In this document: positions 33,490-42,168 of the stretch, piece after piece
Numbering within the stretch: position 1 is the first letter of the stretch
How the letters are laid out: every line of letters begins with the position of its first letter
From: an uncultured Lachnospiraceae bacterium
Lineage (GTDB): Bacteria > Bacillota > Clostridia > Lachnospirales > Lachnospiraceae
Length of the DNA stretch: 64,000 nt
Assembly (NCBI GenBank): GCA_902794095.1
Contig: CADBFZ010000009.1
Span: 21,596-85,595, forward strand
Direction: 5' to 3'
Made by a program: the position numbers and the translations under genes
The notes under the pieces: model-generated
The model's input: the letters and a program-made list of their open reading frames with translations, nothing else
Databases searched by the model: none
Told to the model about the DNA's origin: nothing

Positions 33490-35235
33490 ATGATGAGATC
33501 TCTCTACTCTGGTGTTGCAGGTCTTAAGACCCACCAGACCAAAATGGACGTTATCGGTAACAATATCGCTAACGTTAACACTACTGCGTTTAAATCCAGT
33601 TCTGTTACTTTTGCAGATCTTATGTCACAGACCACACAGTCAGCATCAGGTGCAAACGCACAGACTGGTGTTGGCGGTGTAAACGCTCGTCAGATCGGTC
33701 TCGGTGTTAAATCCGGAGCCATCAATGTAAACATTACTTCTCAGGGTTCCGCACAGTCTACCGGAAATCCTTTCGATATCATGATCACCGGAGATAACTT
33801 TTTCGTAGTATCCGACGGTCTTGCAAATTATTTCACCCGTGACGGTTCGTTCTATGTAGACGGTGTCGGAAACCTCTGCATGACTTCAACCGGTTATAAC
33901 GTAATGGGTTGGGGAGTTGATCCTGACACCATGGAGATCAAGCAGGATACGGTTCAGGCTCTCAGAATCATGAGCGCTGACAATCTTACTTATCCCCCTG
34001 AAGCAACCTATAAAGGAACTGTATCTGGTATCCTCGATAAAAATGATACCGATGTAAACAGTGAAGCAGGTAAGACGGTTAATTTGAATGTATATGATGC
34101 ACTCGGATATGAGTACACCGCAAGATTTGTACTTAAGTCAACTGATGTAGATGGAGAGTACTCTGCAGAACTTACCAAACTTCTTGATTCCAAAGGAACT
34201 GAAATAGATGTTTCTATGGCAACTGATATTTTTGGTACAAATACTACTGTTGCGGATTCAACACCTGTCACCTTCAATACTAAGTCTTATATGTGGGATG
34301 GTAATGTTTTGAAGAGTGCAGATGGATCAAAGGTTCTTGCGGATCTGGGTTCTTTAGACTTCACTGCAACTGCTGCAACTGATGCCACCAAGTATAAAGC
34401 TTTAAGAGATGCACTTGATAACGTTGCTTCTGCATATGGATATGGTGGATCAACAGATGATTTTCTTAATCTTTATTATGGCGCGTCCAAGACAAAGATA
34501 TTTGAATTATTAGCATCTGGTGATTTTACTGATCTTGATAATGACGGTAATCCCGGTATAACTACTGATTCAACCACTACACCTCCTAAAACCACATATG
34601 ACTTTACTGCAGACGGTAGGTGGATTGATGGAATGGTTTTGAAGTTTGATACTGACACCGGACTTTTTAAGAATATTGATGGTAATATCAATGGACTTAC
34701 CACCATTCAGCTCTCAAAAGTGCCTGCAGATAAAACTCAGGCGAGCGGTTCACCCTCAAATTTCTCGGATATAGAGCTCAACTGGTCTGGAATTTCTATG
34801 TTCAATAACAACGGTACCTCAACCATTACCGCAACCTATGGCGATAAGGACGGAATCGGAACCGGACGTAAGCTCGGTGATATGATCGGCGTTTCCATTC
34901 AGAGAGACGGAATGATCTATGCAAGCTATGACAACGGCATGACAAAGCTCCTCGGTCAGATTGCTACCGCAAACTTCCCCAACGCTTCCGGCCTTGAGAA
35001 GCACGGAGATAACCTCTATTCATCAACCATGAACTCCGGATCATTCGACGGAATCGGTGTTGATGTAACCGCATCCGGCGGATATATGTCAACCGGTGTT
35101 CTCGAGATGAGTAACGTAGACCTGTCCAGAGAATTCACCGAGATGATCACCACTCAGAGAGGCTTCCAGGCTAACTCACGTATCATTACCGTATCTGACA
35201 CACTTCTTGAAGAGCTTACCAATCTCAAGAGATAA
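33490..35235 (+). CDS. flgE: Flagellar hook protein FlgE
   Basis: 581 residues. N-terminal D0 helix and axial motif (LYSGVAGLKTHQTKMDVIGN, then NIANVNTTAFKSS) and C-terminal D0 (VDLSREFTEMITTQRGFQAN) are conserved. The middle (~170-430) is a large variable outer domain rich in Asp/Thr/Ser, and its DNA (about 34000-34740) is visibly more A/T-rich than the ends. FlgE polymerises into the hook joining rod and filament. A strong terminator follows. Confidence 0.95.
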   Translation: MMRSLYSGVAGLKTHQTKMDVIGNNIANVNTTAFKSSSVTFADLMSQTTQSASGANAQTGVGGVNARQIGLGVKSGAINVNITSQGSAQSTGNPFDIMITGDNFFVVSDGLANYFTRDGSFYVDGVGNLCMTSTGYNVMGWGVDPDTMEIKQDTVQALRIMSADNLTYPPEATYKGTVSGILDKNDTDVNSEAGKTVNLNVYDALGYEYTARFVLKSTDVDGEYSAELTKLLDSKGTEIDVSMATDIFGTNTTVADSTPVTFNTKSYMWDGNVLKSADGSKVLADLGSLDFTATAATDATKYKALRDALDNVASAYGYGGSTDDFLNLYYGASKTKIFELLASGDFTDLDNDGNPGITTDSTTTPPKTTYDFTADGRWIDGMVLKFDTDTGLFKNIDGNINGLTTIQLSKVPADKTQASGSPSNFSDIELNWSGISMFNNNGTSTITATYGDKDGIGTGRKLGDMIGVSIQRDGMIYASYDNGMTKLLGQIATANFPNASGLEKHGDNLYSSTMNSGSFDGIGVDVTASGGYMSTGVLEMSNVDLSREFTEMITTQRGFQANSRIITVSDTLLEELTNLKR

Positions 35236-35255
35236 TCTCGTGATCTGAATCGATA

Positions 35256-35290
35256 ACGGGCAGGGTTTTTGAACTCTGCCCGTTTTTTTA
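35256..35290 (+). terminator. Terminator after flgE
   Basis: ACGGGCAG (35256-35263) pairs with CTGCCCGT (35276-35283), followed by seven T's. It divides the fla/che cluster into two transcription units. Confidence 0.92.
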
Positions 35291-35356
35291 CCGTTTTTGT
35301 CATATGGTTTACATAAGATGATTTTTCGCATTATTGTACTAATTGTTTGAAAATTT

Positions 35357-35388
35357 TTGACCACAATATATTGTGTTTATGTTATAAT
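35357..35388 (+). promoter_or_regulatory. Promoter-like region with palindrome before swrD
   Basis: TATAAT (35383-35388) is 20 bp from TTGACC (35357-35362), longer than the optimal spacing. A perfect 14-bp palindrome, CACAATATATTGTG (35362-35375), fills most of the spacer, as an operator would. Confidence 0.5.
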
Positions 35389-35429
35389 TCTTTTATCTGT
35401 TTCAGGGCTCTTTGCGGGGGTATTTTTCT

Positions 35430-35618
35430 ATGATCGAAGTTACCAGACTCAATGGAAGCAAACTACTCATAAATCCACATCTGCTCGAGATTGTGGAAGA
35501 GACTCCCGACACCGTTTTAACCCTTACTACAGGGCACAAGATAATAGTAAAAGAAAGTAGACAAGAGATTAAAAATCTTGTAAAATCGTATAGAAAAGGT
35601 ATCATGGCTGACGATTGA
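35430..35618 (+). CDS. swrD: Flagellar protein FlbD/SwrD
   Basis: 62 residues from ATG 35430. The sequence MIEVTRLNGSKLLINPHLLE followed by TPDTVLTLTTGHKIIVKES is the complete FlbD/SwrD family (not the Caulobacter regulator of the same name). In Bacillus SwrD raises flagellar torque, probably through the stator genes. It is first in the second unit and 33 bp upstream of motA, as usual. Confidence 0.92.
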   Translation: MIEVTRLNGSKLLINPHLLEIVEETPDTVLTLTTGHKIIVKESRQEIKNLVKSYRKGIMADD

Positions 35619-35651
35619 CGTTAGCCCGATTTTTATTGAGGTAAACTTTTA

Positions 35652-36446
35652 GTGGATATAGCGTCGCTGATTGGATTCATAATGTGTCTGGGCATGCTCG
35701 TATTCGGTATTATCTCCGCTGCGGGCATTGGTGGTTTCCCCAGTTATATTGACGTCCCCTCTGCGATCATCACCTTCGGTGGTGCGCTTGCAGCGGTTAT
35801 GACCTCATACAGTATGGGCGATTATATCAACGGACTTAAGAGCCTTGGGCTTATTTTCAAGGCTCCTTCCGTAAACACCGCTGACCTTATTAAGAAGATC
35901 ATTGATCTTTCAAACGTTGCTCGTAAAGAGGGACTTCTTTCCCTCGAAGAATCAGCTGCGGATATGGATGAGCCTTTCCTGAAAAAGGGAATCCTTCTCG
36001 TTGTCGACGGTACCGATCCCGATCTGGTAAGAGGTATTCTCGAGACCGAGATGGAATGCATAGATTCCAGACATAAGGGAACTGCAGGATTTTGGGAAAC
36101 TCTTGGTTCCATGGGACCTGCATGGGGAATGATCGGAACCCTGGTTGGTCTGGTTAACATGCTTAACAACATGTCGGACGCTTCATCCATCGGACCTTCC
36201 ATGGCGGTTGCACTTATTACCACATTGTACGGTTCACTCCTTGCAAACTGGATCTGTGCACCTACGGCAGCTAAGCTCAAAGCGGATAACGCAATTGAGA
36301 TGATGCAGAAACAGGTTATGATCGAGGGACTTCTGTCCATTCAGGCAGGTGAAAACCCTCGTGTTATTGAAGAGAAGCTTAAGTCATTCCTTTCTCCCAA
36401 GGACAGAGAGGCTGCAGGAAGCAGCGATGGAGGAGAGGGCGAATAA
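35652..36446 (+). CDS. motA: Flagellar stator protein MotA
   Basis: 264 residues from GTG 35652. Four membrane segments are expected; clear ones are near residues 4-25 (IGFIMCLGMLVFGIISAAGI) and in the C-terminal pair, with the MotA signature GPAWGMIGTLVGLVNMLNNM and GPSMAVALITTLYGSLLANW. The cytoplasmic loop meets FliG. It forms a proton or sodium channel with MotB. Confidence 0.95.
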   Translation: MDIASLIGFIMCLGMLVFGIISAAGIGGFPSYIDVPSAIITFGGALAAVMTSYSMGDYINGLKSLGLIFKAPSVNTADLIKKIIDLSNVARKEGLLSLEESAADMDEPFLKKGILLVVDGTDPDLVRGILETEMECIDSRHKGTAGFWETLGSMGPAWGMIGTLVGLVNMLNNMSDASSIGPSMAVALITTLYGSLLANWICAPTAAKLKADNAIEMMQKQVMIEGLLSIQAGENPRVIEEKLKSFLSPKDREAAGSSDGGEGE

Positions 36447-36473
36447 TTTATCGTCTGTTTAATAGGTTAGCAT

Positions 36474-37346
36474 ATGGGTAAGAAGAAAGAAGAAGCCCCA
36501 CCCCCGGGGTCCCCGGCATGGATGGCGACTTTCTCCGACCTGATGAACCTGCTGCTTTGCTTCTTCGTTCTTTTGTTCTCGATGTCGACGATTGACGAGG
36601 CAAAACTCAATGAGATCATCGCTTCGATGAGCAGTTCGTTCAGCGTATTCAGCAGTGGTGCAACATCCATCGGAGAGGGTATCCTCATCAGTAACGGGGT
36701 CAGCCAACTTAATGAATTGGCTGAATATATAAACAGCACAGGTGCGGCAGCAGAATCTGAAACTGATACCGATCAGATTCAGGTTCATGATACCAACTCC
36801 GGCGGTATGCAGGATACAACAGTGACTGCAGAGTCCGGTGAGCAGCTTACAGTAGCTGAAGCTGCAGAGCAGGTTGAAGCCGCGAACTTAAGATCAAATG
36901 AAGAACTTGCTGAAGTAATCGGTGAAGCGGTTGCCGAAAGCCAGCTCTCCGATCAGATAGATGTTACATTTACGTCTCAGTACGTAATGCTTACCATGAA
37001 AGGTTCCATACTTTTCAATCCCGGTTCAGCAACGCTTAACGAAGATTGCAAGCCGGTACTCGACAGGGTTGCGATGATCCTTGAGAGATACGCTAAGGGT
37101 GAGATTGAGATAAACGGTCATACCGACAATGTCCCCATGAACAGCGCACAGTTCCCTTCAAACGAGGAACTTTCCGACGCCAGAGCACTTTCGGTTTTCT
37201 ATTATCTGGTAGAAACCTCAAGCCTTAACCCTTCTCTTCTTAAGCATTCGGGCTTTGGAGAGAGGATGCCTATAGCGGATAATTCAACCGAAGCGGGCAG
37301 AGCACGAAACAGAAGAGTTGAGATCAGGATTTACAATAACAACTAA
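36474..37346 (+). CDS. motB: Flagellar stator protein MotB
   Basis: 290 residues. One N-terminal membrane helix follows the MotB plug-type start (PAWMATFSDLMNLLLCFFVL) and holds the ion-binding Asp in FSDL. An acidic linker follows, then an OmpA-like peptidoglycan-binding domain (ILFNPGSATLNEDCKPVLDR; INGHTDNVPM; GFGERMPIADN; RNRRVEIRI). It anchors the stator to the wall. Confidence 0.95.
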   Translation: MGKKKEEAPPPGSPAWMATFSDLMNLLLCFFVLLFSMSTIDEAKLNEIIASMSSSFSVFSSGATSIGEGILISNGVSQLNELAEYINSTGAAAESETDTDQIQVHDTNSGGMQDTTVTAESGEQLTVAEAAEQVEAANLRSNEELAEVIGEAVAESQLSDQIDVTFTSQYVMLTMKGSILFNPGSATLNEDCKPVLDRVAMILERYAKGEIEINGHTDNVPMNSAQFPSNEELSDARALSVFYYLVETSSLNPSLLKHSGFGERMPIADNSTEAGRARNRRVEIRIYNNN

Positions 37347-37363
37347 AGGATGAGAATAATCCG

Positions 37364-37885
37364 ATGAAGAAAAATCTACTTTCAGTTCTTATACTTGCTC
37401 TGATGATCGTCAATGTAGCAATCTCGGTGATCACCATGGTCAGCATCACCGGCACCAACAAGAAAACTGCTGCTTTGGTCGATACCATCGCTACCGTACT
37501 TAATCTTGAACTGGTCAGTGATGATGAAGATGCGGAATCAAACATTTCACTTGCAGATACCGAGATCTATACCATCAGTGAGACAATGACCATTCCTCTT
37601 AAACCCAGCGATGATGGCAAGACGGTACATATGATTTGCAAAGTATCATTGTCCATTAACATGAAGGATGAGGATTATAAGACCTACAACTCTGAAACAA
37701 TCGGAAATTATGAGTCATATATAAAGCAGGAGATTGAAGGTGTTATTTCATCCTACACCGTGGACTATCTCAGCGATCCTATGAATCGTGAAGAGGTAAA
37801 AAAAGAAGTTCTTGAAAAAATCCAGAAATTTCTCGAATCAAAGGTTGTTTATGATATTGCAATCAGTGATGTGAAGTTCGGATAA
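37364..37885 (+). CDS. fliL: Flagellar basal body-associated protein FliL
   Basis: 173 residues. Short cytoplasmic N-terminus, one membrane helix (LLSVLILALMIVNVAISVI) and an extracytoplasmic FliL domain ending YDIAISDVKFG. FliL surrounds the stator and supports torque at high load. Identification rests on position between motB and fliM, length and topology, as the family is divergent. Confidence 0.85.
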   Translation: MKKNLLSVLILALMIVNVAISVITMVSITGTNKKTAALVDTIATVLNLELVSDDEDAESNISLADTEIYTISETMTIPLKPSDDGKTVHMICKVSLSINMKDEDYKTYNSETIGNYESYIKQEIEGVISSYTVDYLSDPMNREEVKKEVLEKIQKFLESKVVYDIAISDVKFG

Positions 37886-37906
37886 TTAAAGCCGGAGGTT
37901 AGCTTC

Positions 37907-38887
37907 GTGGGTGAAGTCCTTTCGCAAAACGAAATAGATGCCCTCTTGAACCAACTTTCGTCCGGTGAACTGGATGTTGAATCGATATCCAACGCCGAGG
38001 AAAAGCCGGTTAAGGATTATGACTTCAGCCGACCTACCAAGTTCTCTAAAGAGCATCTCCGTACACTGGAGATAATCTTTGAGCATTACAGCAGACTTGT
38101 ATCGACTAACTTGCCCGTAATCCTCAGAAAGAACGCACAGGTTACGGTTGCCAGTTCCGAAACGGTTACGTTCAGCGAGTTTACCAATGCACTTTCCAAT
38201 CCCAGTGTTCTCGGTATTGTTTCTTTTGAACCACTGGGTGGAAATATCATCATAGATCTTGCTACCAATATCGCATTTGCGATGATAGACAGAATGCTTG
38301 GAGGAGAGGGAGAGCCTCTCGACAAGACAAGGGAATTCTCGGACATAGAGCTATCCATTATGCAGAAGATAATGGTTATGCTCACACAGCTCTTAAGAGA
38401 TCCTTGGAAAAACGTTCTTGAAGTATCACCCGTCCTTACGAGACTTGAGACGAATCCTTCCTTCGCTCAGATCATTGCTCCCGGAGAAATGATCGCGGTT
38501 ATCACTCTTAATATTAAGATCGGTGACGTTGAAGGATTTATGAATATGTGTCTTCCCTTTATCACTTTGGAAGACGTTATGGACAGGCTTAATACCAAGT
38601 ACTGGTTCTCCACAATGCAGGAGAACAAAGACGAGAATGCTCAGGAGAATATCGAAGCAATGCTCAAACGAGTTGATATTCCTGTTAAAGCGGTTCTCGG
38701 TACCAGTAAGATTACGGTTAATGACTTCATGAATCTTCAGATCGGTGATTGCATAAGGCTTGATGCCAAAGTCGATTCCGATATGAATATCTATGTTGGT
38801 AATATCAAGAAATTCACCGCACTTCCCGGTGCAAGCGATGATTCGTATGCAGTAAGGGTAACTTCGGTGATTAGAGAGGAGGAGTAA
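37907..38887 (+). CDS. fliM: Flagellar motor switch protein FliM
   Basis: 326 residues from GTG 37907, with GGAGG upstream. The N-terminal LSQNEIDALLNQLSSGEL is the CheY-binding segment. The CheC-like middle domain (ARIDRMLGG-type, here AMIDRMLGGEGEPL) and the C-terminal SpoA domain (GTSKITVNDFMNLQIGDCI) follow. FliM forms the C ring with FliG and FliY. A 3-bp gap separates it from fliY. Confidence 0.96.
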   Translation: MGEVLSQNEIDALLNQLSSGELDVESISNAEEKPVKDYDFSRPTKFSKEHLRTLEIIFEHYSRLVSTNLPVILRKNAQVTVASSETVTFSEFTNALSNPSVLGIVSFEPLGGNIIIDLATNIAFAMIDRMLGGEGEPLDKTREFSDIELSIMQKIMVMLTQLLRDPWKNVLEVSPVLTRLETNPSFAQIIAPGEMIAVITLNIKIGDVEGFMNMCLPFITLEDVMDRLNTKYWFSTMQENKDENAQENIEAMLKRVDIPVKAVLGTSKITVNDFMNLQIGDCIRLDAKVDSDMNIYVGNIKKFTALPGASDDSYAVRVTSVIREEE

Positions 38888-38890
38888 CAG

Positions 38891-40204
38891 ATGGATGGAA
38901 TGCTGTCGCAGGATGAGATAAACGCTCTCCTTAGCGGTATGGATCTGTCTGGGGATGAAGCTCCGGATTTGTCCGGCATTGAAATGCCGACGGTAGAGGA
39001 AAAACCGCCTACGGATCCTTATCTCATCAACACGCAGCCTGTAACGGGCGGTGAAGAACTTCTTTCCGAGGTTGAAAGAGATGCTATCGGAGAAGTAGCC
39101 AATATCAGTATGGGCTCTTCAGCAACAACTCTTTACTCCCTTGTTAACAGGAAAGTAAACATCACCACACCGGTAGTAACCCTTTGTTCGTGGCAAACCC
39201 TTCTCGATGAATTTGAAAGACCCTGTGTTTTCATCAGGATCAAATATACCAAGGGACTTGACGGAACAGATATACTTGTTCTTAAAGAGAACGATGTTAA
39301 AGTCATTACCGATCTTATGATGGGTGGTGACGGTACCAATACGGAAGGCGAACTCGGAGAGCTTCATCTGTCAGCTATTTCCGAGGCGATGAACCAGATG
39401 ATGGGATCATCCGCAACCTCACTTTCCACCATGCTTGGTACCATGATCGACATCTCCCCACCGGAGAGCTCGCTTCTTAATCTTCAGAACTTTGAAGACG
39501 GATCCGAGATTTCGCCTTTCCTCGGCGGAACCTTCTGCAGAATACAGTTCAGAATGCAGATTGGCGATGACCTTGTAGATTCGACCATCATGCAGCTGTA
39601 TCCTATAGAGTTTGCTAAGAAGATCGTTGAGACCTTCATGGGATCTCAGGCAGGCGGTGGTGACGTTGCTCCTGAACCTGAACCCGCACCTGCTCCGACT
39701 CCCGCACCGGCACCTGCTCCTGCACCCGGACCCGCACCCGGACCTATGCCCGGTATGGGACAGCCCGCACCCGATATGTCTCAGATGGGTTACGGACAGC
39801 CGATGGGAATGCCCCAGATGGGTTATGGACAGCCCATGGGCATGCCTCAGATGGGTTACGGACAACCGATGCCCGGTATGCAGATGGGATATGGTCCCGT
39901 TCAGCCGATGAACATTCAACCCGCATCCTTCCAGAGCTTCAGTGGAGACCTTTCCGGAGTTCAGGGCGGAGAGAACATCGGACTTATCATGGATGTACCT
40001 CTCGAGGTCACGGTAGAACTCGGGCGTACAACCAAATCGATTTCTGATATACTGAACTTCGCACCCGGCACTATAATAGAACTTGACAGAATAGCCGGTG
40101 AACCTATAGATGTATTGGTAAACGGTAAGTTCGTTGCCAAGGGTGAAGTTGTTGTAATTGAAGAGAATTTCGGTATCAGAGTAACAGAAATCATCAAACA
40201 GTAA
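38891..40204 (+). CDS. fliY: Flagellar switch protein/CheY-P phosphatase FliY
   Basis: 437 residues. It begins with a FliM-like CheY-binding peptide (GMLSQDEINALLSGMDLSG), continues with a CheC-type domain (EVERDAIGEVANISMGSSAT; SAISEAMNQMMGSSATSL) and ends in a FliN/SpoA domain (DVPLEVTVELGRTTKSISDI). Between them is a Pro/Ala-rich then Gln/Met/Gly/Tyr repeat linker (about 255-345). FliY replaces FliN in Bacillus-type motors and dephosphorylates CheY-P at the switch. Confidence 0.95.
   Translation: MDGMLSQDEINALLSGMDLSGDEAPDLSGIEMPTVEEKPPTDPYLINTQPVTGGEELLSEVERDAIGEVANISMGSSATTLYSLVNRKVNITTPVVTLCSWQTLLDEFERPCVFIRIKYTKGLDGTDILVLKENDVKVITDLMMGGDGTNTEGELGELHLSAISEAMNQMMGSSATSLSTMLGTMIDISPPESSLLNLQNFEDGSEISPFLGGTFCRIQFRMQIGDDLVDSTIMQLYPIEFAKKIVETFMGSQAGGGDVAPEPEPAPAPTPAPAPAPAPGPAPGPMPGMGQPAPDMSQMGYGQPMGMPQMGYGQPMGMPQMGYGQPMPGMQMGYGPVQPMNIQPASFQSFSGDLSGVQGGENIGLIMDVPLEVTVELGRTTKSISDILNFAPGTIIELDRIAGEPIDVLVNGKFVAKGEVVVIEENFGIRVTEIIKQ
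39782..39895 (+). repeat. 33-bp tandem repeats inside fliY
   Basis: Three consecutive 33-bp units begin at 39782, 39815 and 39848, each encoding QMGYGQPMGMP or a variant, plus a partial fourth from 39881 (QMGYGPV). The preceding stretch encodes Pro/Ala repeats. Copy number could vary by slippage without breaking the frame. Confidence 0.9.
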
Positions 40205-40242
40205 TTTGGCCCACACATTATCAAATTTTCGGAGGTTAAAAA

Positions 40243-40605
40243 ATGGCAAAGAATATCCTGATATGTGATGACGCTGCATTCATGAGGATGATGATCAAAG
40301 ATATCCTCAGCAAGAACGGTTACAATGTAGCCGGTGAAGCAGAAAATGGTGCTAAAGCCGTCGAGAAGTACAAGGAAGTAAATCCCGACCTTGTTCTCAT
40401 GGATATCACCATGCCCGAGATGGACGGCATTCAGGCTCTTAAAGCTATCAAAGCGGCTGATGCAGGCGCTAAAGTCATCATGTGTTCCGCTATGGGACAG
40501 CAGGCAATGGTTATTGAATCTATTCAGGCCGGAGCAAAGGATTTCATAGTAAAGCCTTTCCAGGCAGACAGAGTATTGGAAGCTGTCAAAAAGGTCATAG
40601 GCTGA
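40243..40605 (+). CDS. cheY: Chemotaxis response regulator CheY
   Basis: 120 residues, a single receiver domain. The acidic pair is D9-D10 (ICDDAAFMRMM), the phosphoacceptor D54 (LVLMDITMPEMDG) and the conserved Lys lies in FIVKPFQ. CheA phosphorylates it, and it then binds FliM/FliY to change motor bias. Location between fliY and fliO is the standard Firmicute place. Confidence 0.96.
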   Translation: MAKNILICDDAAFMRMMIKDILSKNGYNVAGEAENGAKAVEKYKEVNPDLVLMDITMPEMDGIQALKAIKAADAGAKVIMCSAMGQQAMVIESIQAGAKDFIVKPFQADRVLEAVKKVIG

Positions 40606-40609
40606 TGAT

Positions 40610-40963
40610 ATGATCCTTTTATCATCTTCCCGAGGGTCCGATATTGCTCAGCTGCTGACAATGCTGATCATTTTTGTTGTTGTGCTCGCAGCCAGTATGT
40701 GGGTTACGAAATGGATCGGTAATTATCAGAAGAATCAGTATGCTTCGGGCAATATCGAGGTTATTGAGAGCACGAGAGTTGCGCCCAATAAATGGGTGGA
40801 GATTGTTCGTGTAGGAGATAAGTATAAGATTCTTGCCGTATGTAAAGATACGGTTACTTACCTCGGGGATATTGATGAAAGCGAGCTTAAGAGAGAAGTC
40901 TCTTCAGAGAAGAGATCGTTTTCGGATTTTCTCTCTAAAGCTTTCTCAGATAAAGAAGAATGA
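40610..40963 (+). CDS. fliO: Flagellar biosynthesis protein FliO
   Basis: 117 residues with one membrane helix near residues 13-33 (LLTMLIIFVVVLAASMWVT), then a small cytoplasmic domain (NIEVIESTRVAPNKWVEIVR, then GDKYKILAVCKD). FliO helps assemble the FliP ring of the export gate. Identification rests mainly on position (cheY-fliO-fliP) and this pattern. Confidence 0.88.
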   Translation: MILLSSSRGSDIAQLLTMLIIFVVVLAASMWVTKWIGNYQKNQYASGNIEVIESTRVAPNKWVEIVRVGDKYKILAVCKDTVTYLGDIDESELKREVSSEKRSFSDFLSKAFSDKEE

Positions 40964-40984
40964 TTCCGGGGGGAAGGCAAGTTT

Positions 40985-41854
40985 ATGTTGAAAAAGGCTT
41001 TAACTGCCGGAAAAAATATCATAAGAATCATATCAATTGCATTTTCAGTGCTTTTTATGATCTTTATGTTCAACGGTACGGTTTATGCCCAGAATTTTGA
41101 GACACAGACGGGCGAGACCGATATCTCTACGACCATAGATCCTGCGGGTACTTTCGAAGATCCTCAGGATTTGGATACTCTGAATACTTTAAACAGACTT
41201 ACTATTACATATAACGACGATAACGGGTCTCTTAATTCTTCTTTGAGAATTTTGATAACCCTTACTCTTATCGCCATTGCACCGCTTTTGTTGATGGTGA
41301 TGACATCCTTTACCAGGATACTCATCGTCCTTCATTTCACCAGAGCGGCGCTCAATACTCAGAACGCACCGCCTAATCAGGTTCTAATTGCGCTGTCGCT
41401 CATTCTGACCTTTTTTGTCATGCAGCCGACTTTTGATGAGATTAATCACAACGCGATCATTCCTTTTGAAGCTGGAACGATCGATCAGGATGAATTTCTT
41501 CAAGAGGCTATGTCTCCTTTGAGAGATTTCATGATGCCGCAGACTCAGGTTAAGGATGTGCGGCTTTTTTATGATATAGCGGGTCAGGAGTGGGACGGAA
41601 CTCTTGAGTCCATTCCCAACTCGATTCTTATTCCTGCATTTGTCATTTCCGAACTGAGAATATCATTCTGGATCGGATTCATGATATACATACCGTTTAT
41701 TGTAATAGACATGGTTGTAGCATCTACTCTTATGAGTATGGGTATGATGATGCTGCCGCCTACTACGATATCGATGCCGTTTAAGATCCTGCTGTTTGTT
41801 CTTGCGGACGGATGGTCACTCGTAATAGGTCAGCTCGTTCGAACGTTTTATTAG
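40985..41854 (+). CDS. fliP: Flagellar export gate protein FliP
   Basis: 289 residues. A signal-peptide-like N-terminus (ISIAFSVLFMIFMFNGTVYA, cleavage after A-Q region) precedes the mature protein. Typical FliP segments are LLLMVMTSFTRILIVLHFTR, NQVLIALSLILTFFVMQPTF and IDMVVASTLMSMGMMMLPPT. It forms the FliP5FliQ4FliR1 export channel. GGGGGGAAGG precedes the start. Confidence 0.96.
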   Translation: MLKKALTAGKNIIRIISIAFSVLFMIFMFNGTVYAQNFETQTGETDISTTIDPAGTFEDPQDLDTLNTLNRLTITYNDDNGSLNSSLRILITLTLIAIAPLLLMVMTSFTRILIVLHFTRAALNTQNAPPNQVLIALSLILTFFVMQPTFDEINHNAIIPFEAGTIDQDEFLQEAMSPLRDFMMPQTQVKDVRLFYDIAGQEWDGTLESIPNSILIPAFVISELRISFWIGFMIYIPFIVIDMVVASTLMSMGMMMLPPTTISMPFKILLFVLADGWSLVIGQLVRTFY

Positions 41855-41886
41855 CCGGTTTTATTTTACGAAGAGGAGGTTAGGTC

Positions 41887-42159
41887 ATGACATCAGAAGC
41901 TGCGGTAGAGATGATCAGGGACGGATTATATCTGATCCTTAAGTGTTCTCTTCCGATCCTTCTTGTATCTATGGTCATCGGTCTGATTGTCAGTATCTTA
42001 CAGACAATTACCTCCATTCAGGAACAGACTCTTACCGTTGTCCCTAAGATCATCGGAATTTTCCTGGTGATCATGTTATTGGGCAACTGGATAATGACTA
42101 ATATTGTTGACTACACTACAGATCTTTGGAGTACTTTCGTTTATTACGTGCATAAGTAG
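41887..42159 (+). CDS. fliQ: Flagellar export gate protein FliQ
   Basis: 90 residues, two membrane helices, with the family segment LPILLVSMVIGLIVSILQTI then TSIQEQTLTVVPKI. Start supported by GAGGAGG. FliQ packs around FliP and FliR in the export gate. Confidence 0.95.
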   Translation: MTSEAAVEMIRDGLYLILKCSLPILLVSMVIGLIVSILQTITSIQEQTLTVVPKIIGIFLVIMLLGNWIMTNIVDYTTDLWSTFVYYVHK

Positions 42160-42168
42160 GAGAAGCAG

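Noticed and set aside
39782-39895. Regular direct repeats that could suggest a CRISPR array
   Set aside because: The units are contiguous, without spacers, and encode in-frame peptide repeats inside fliY.
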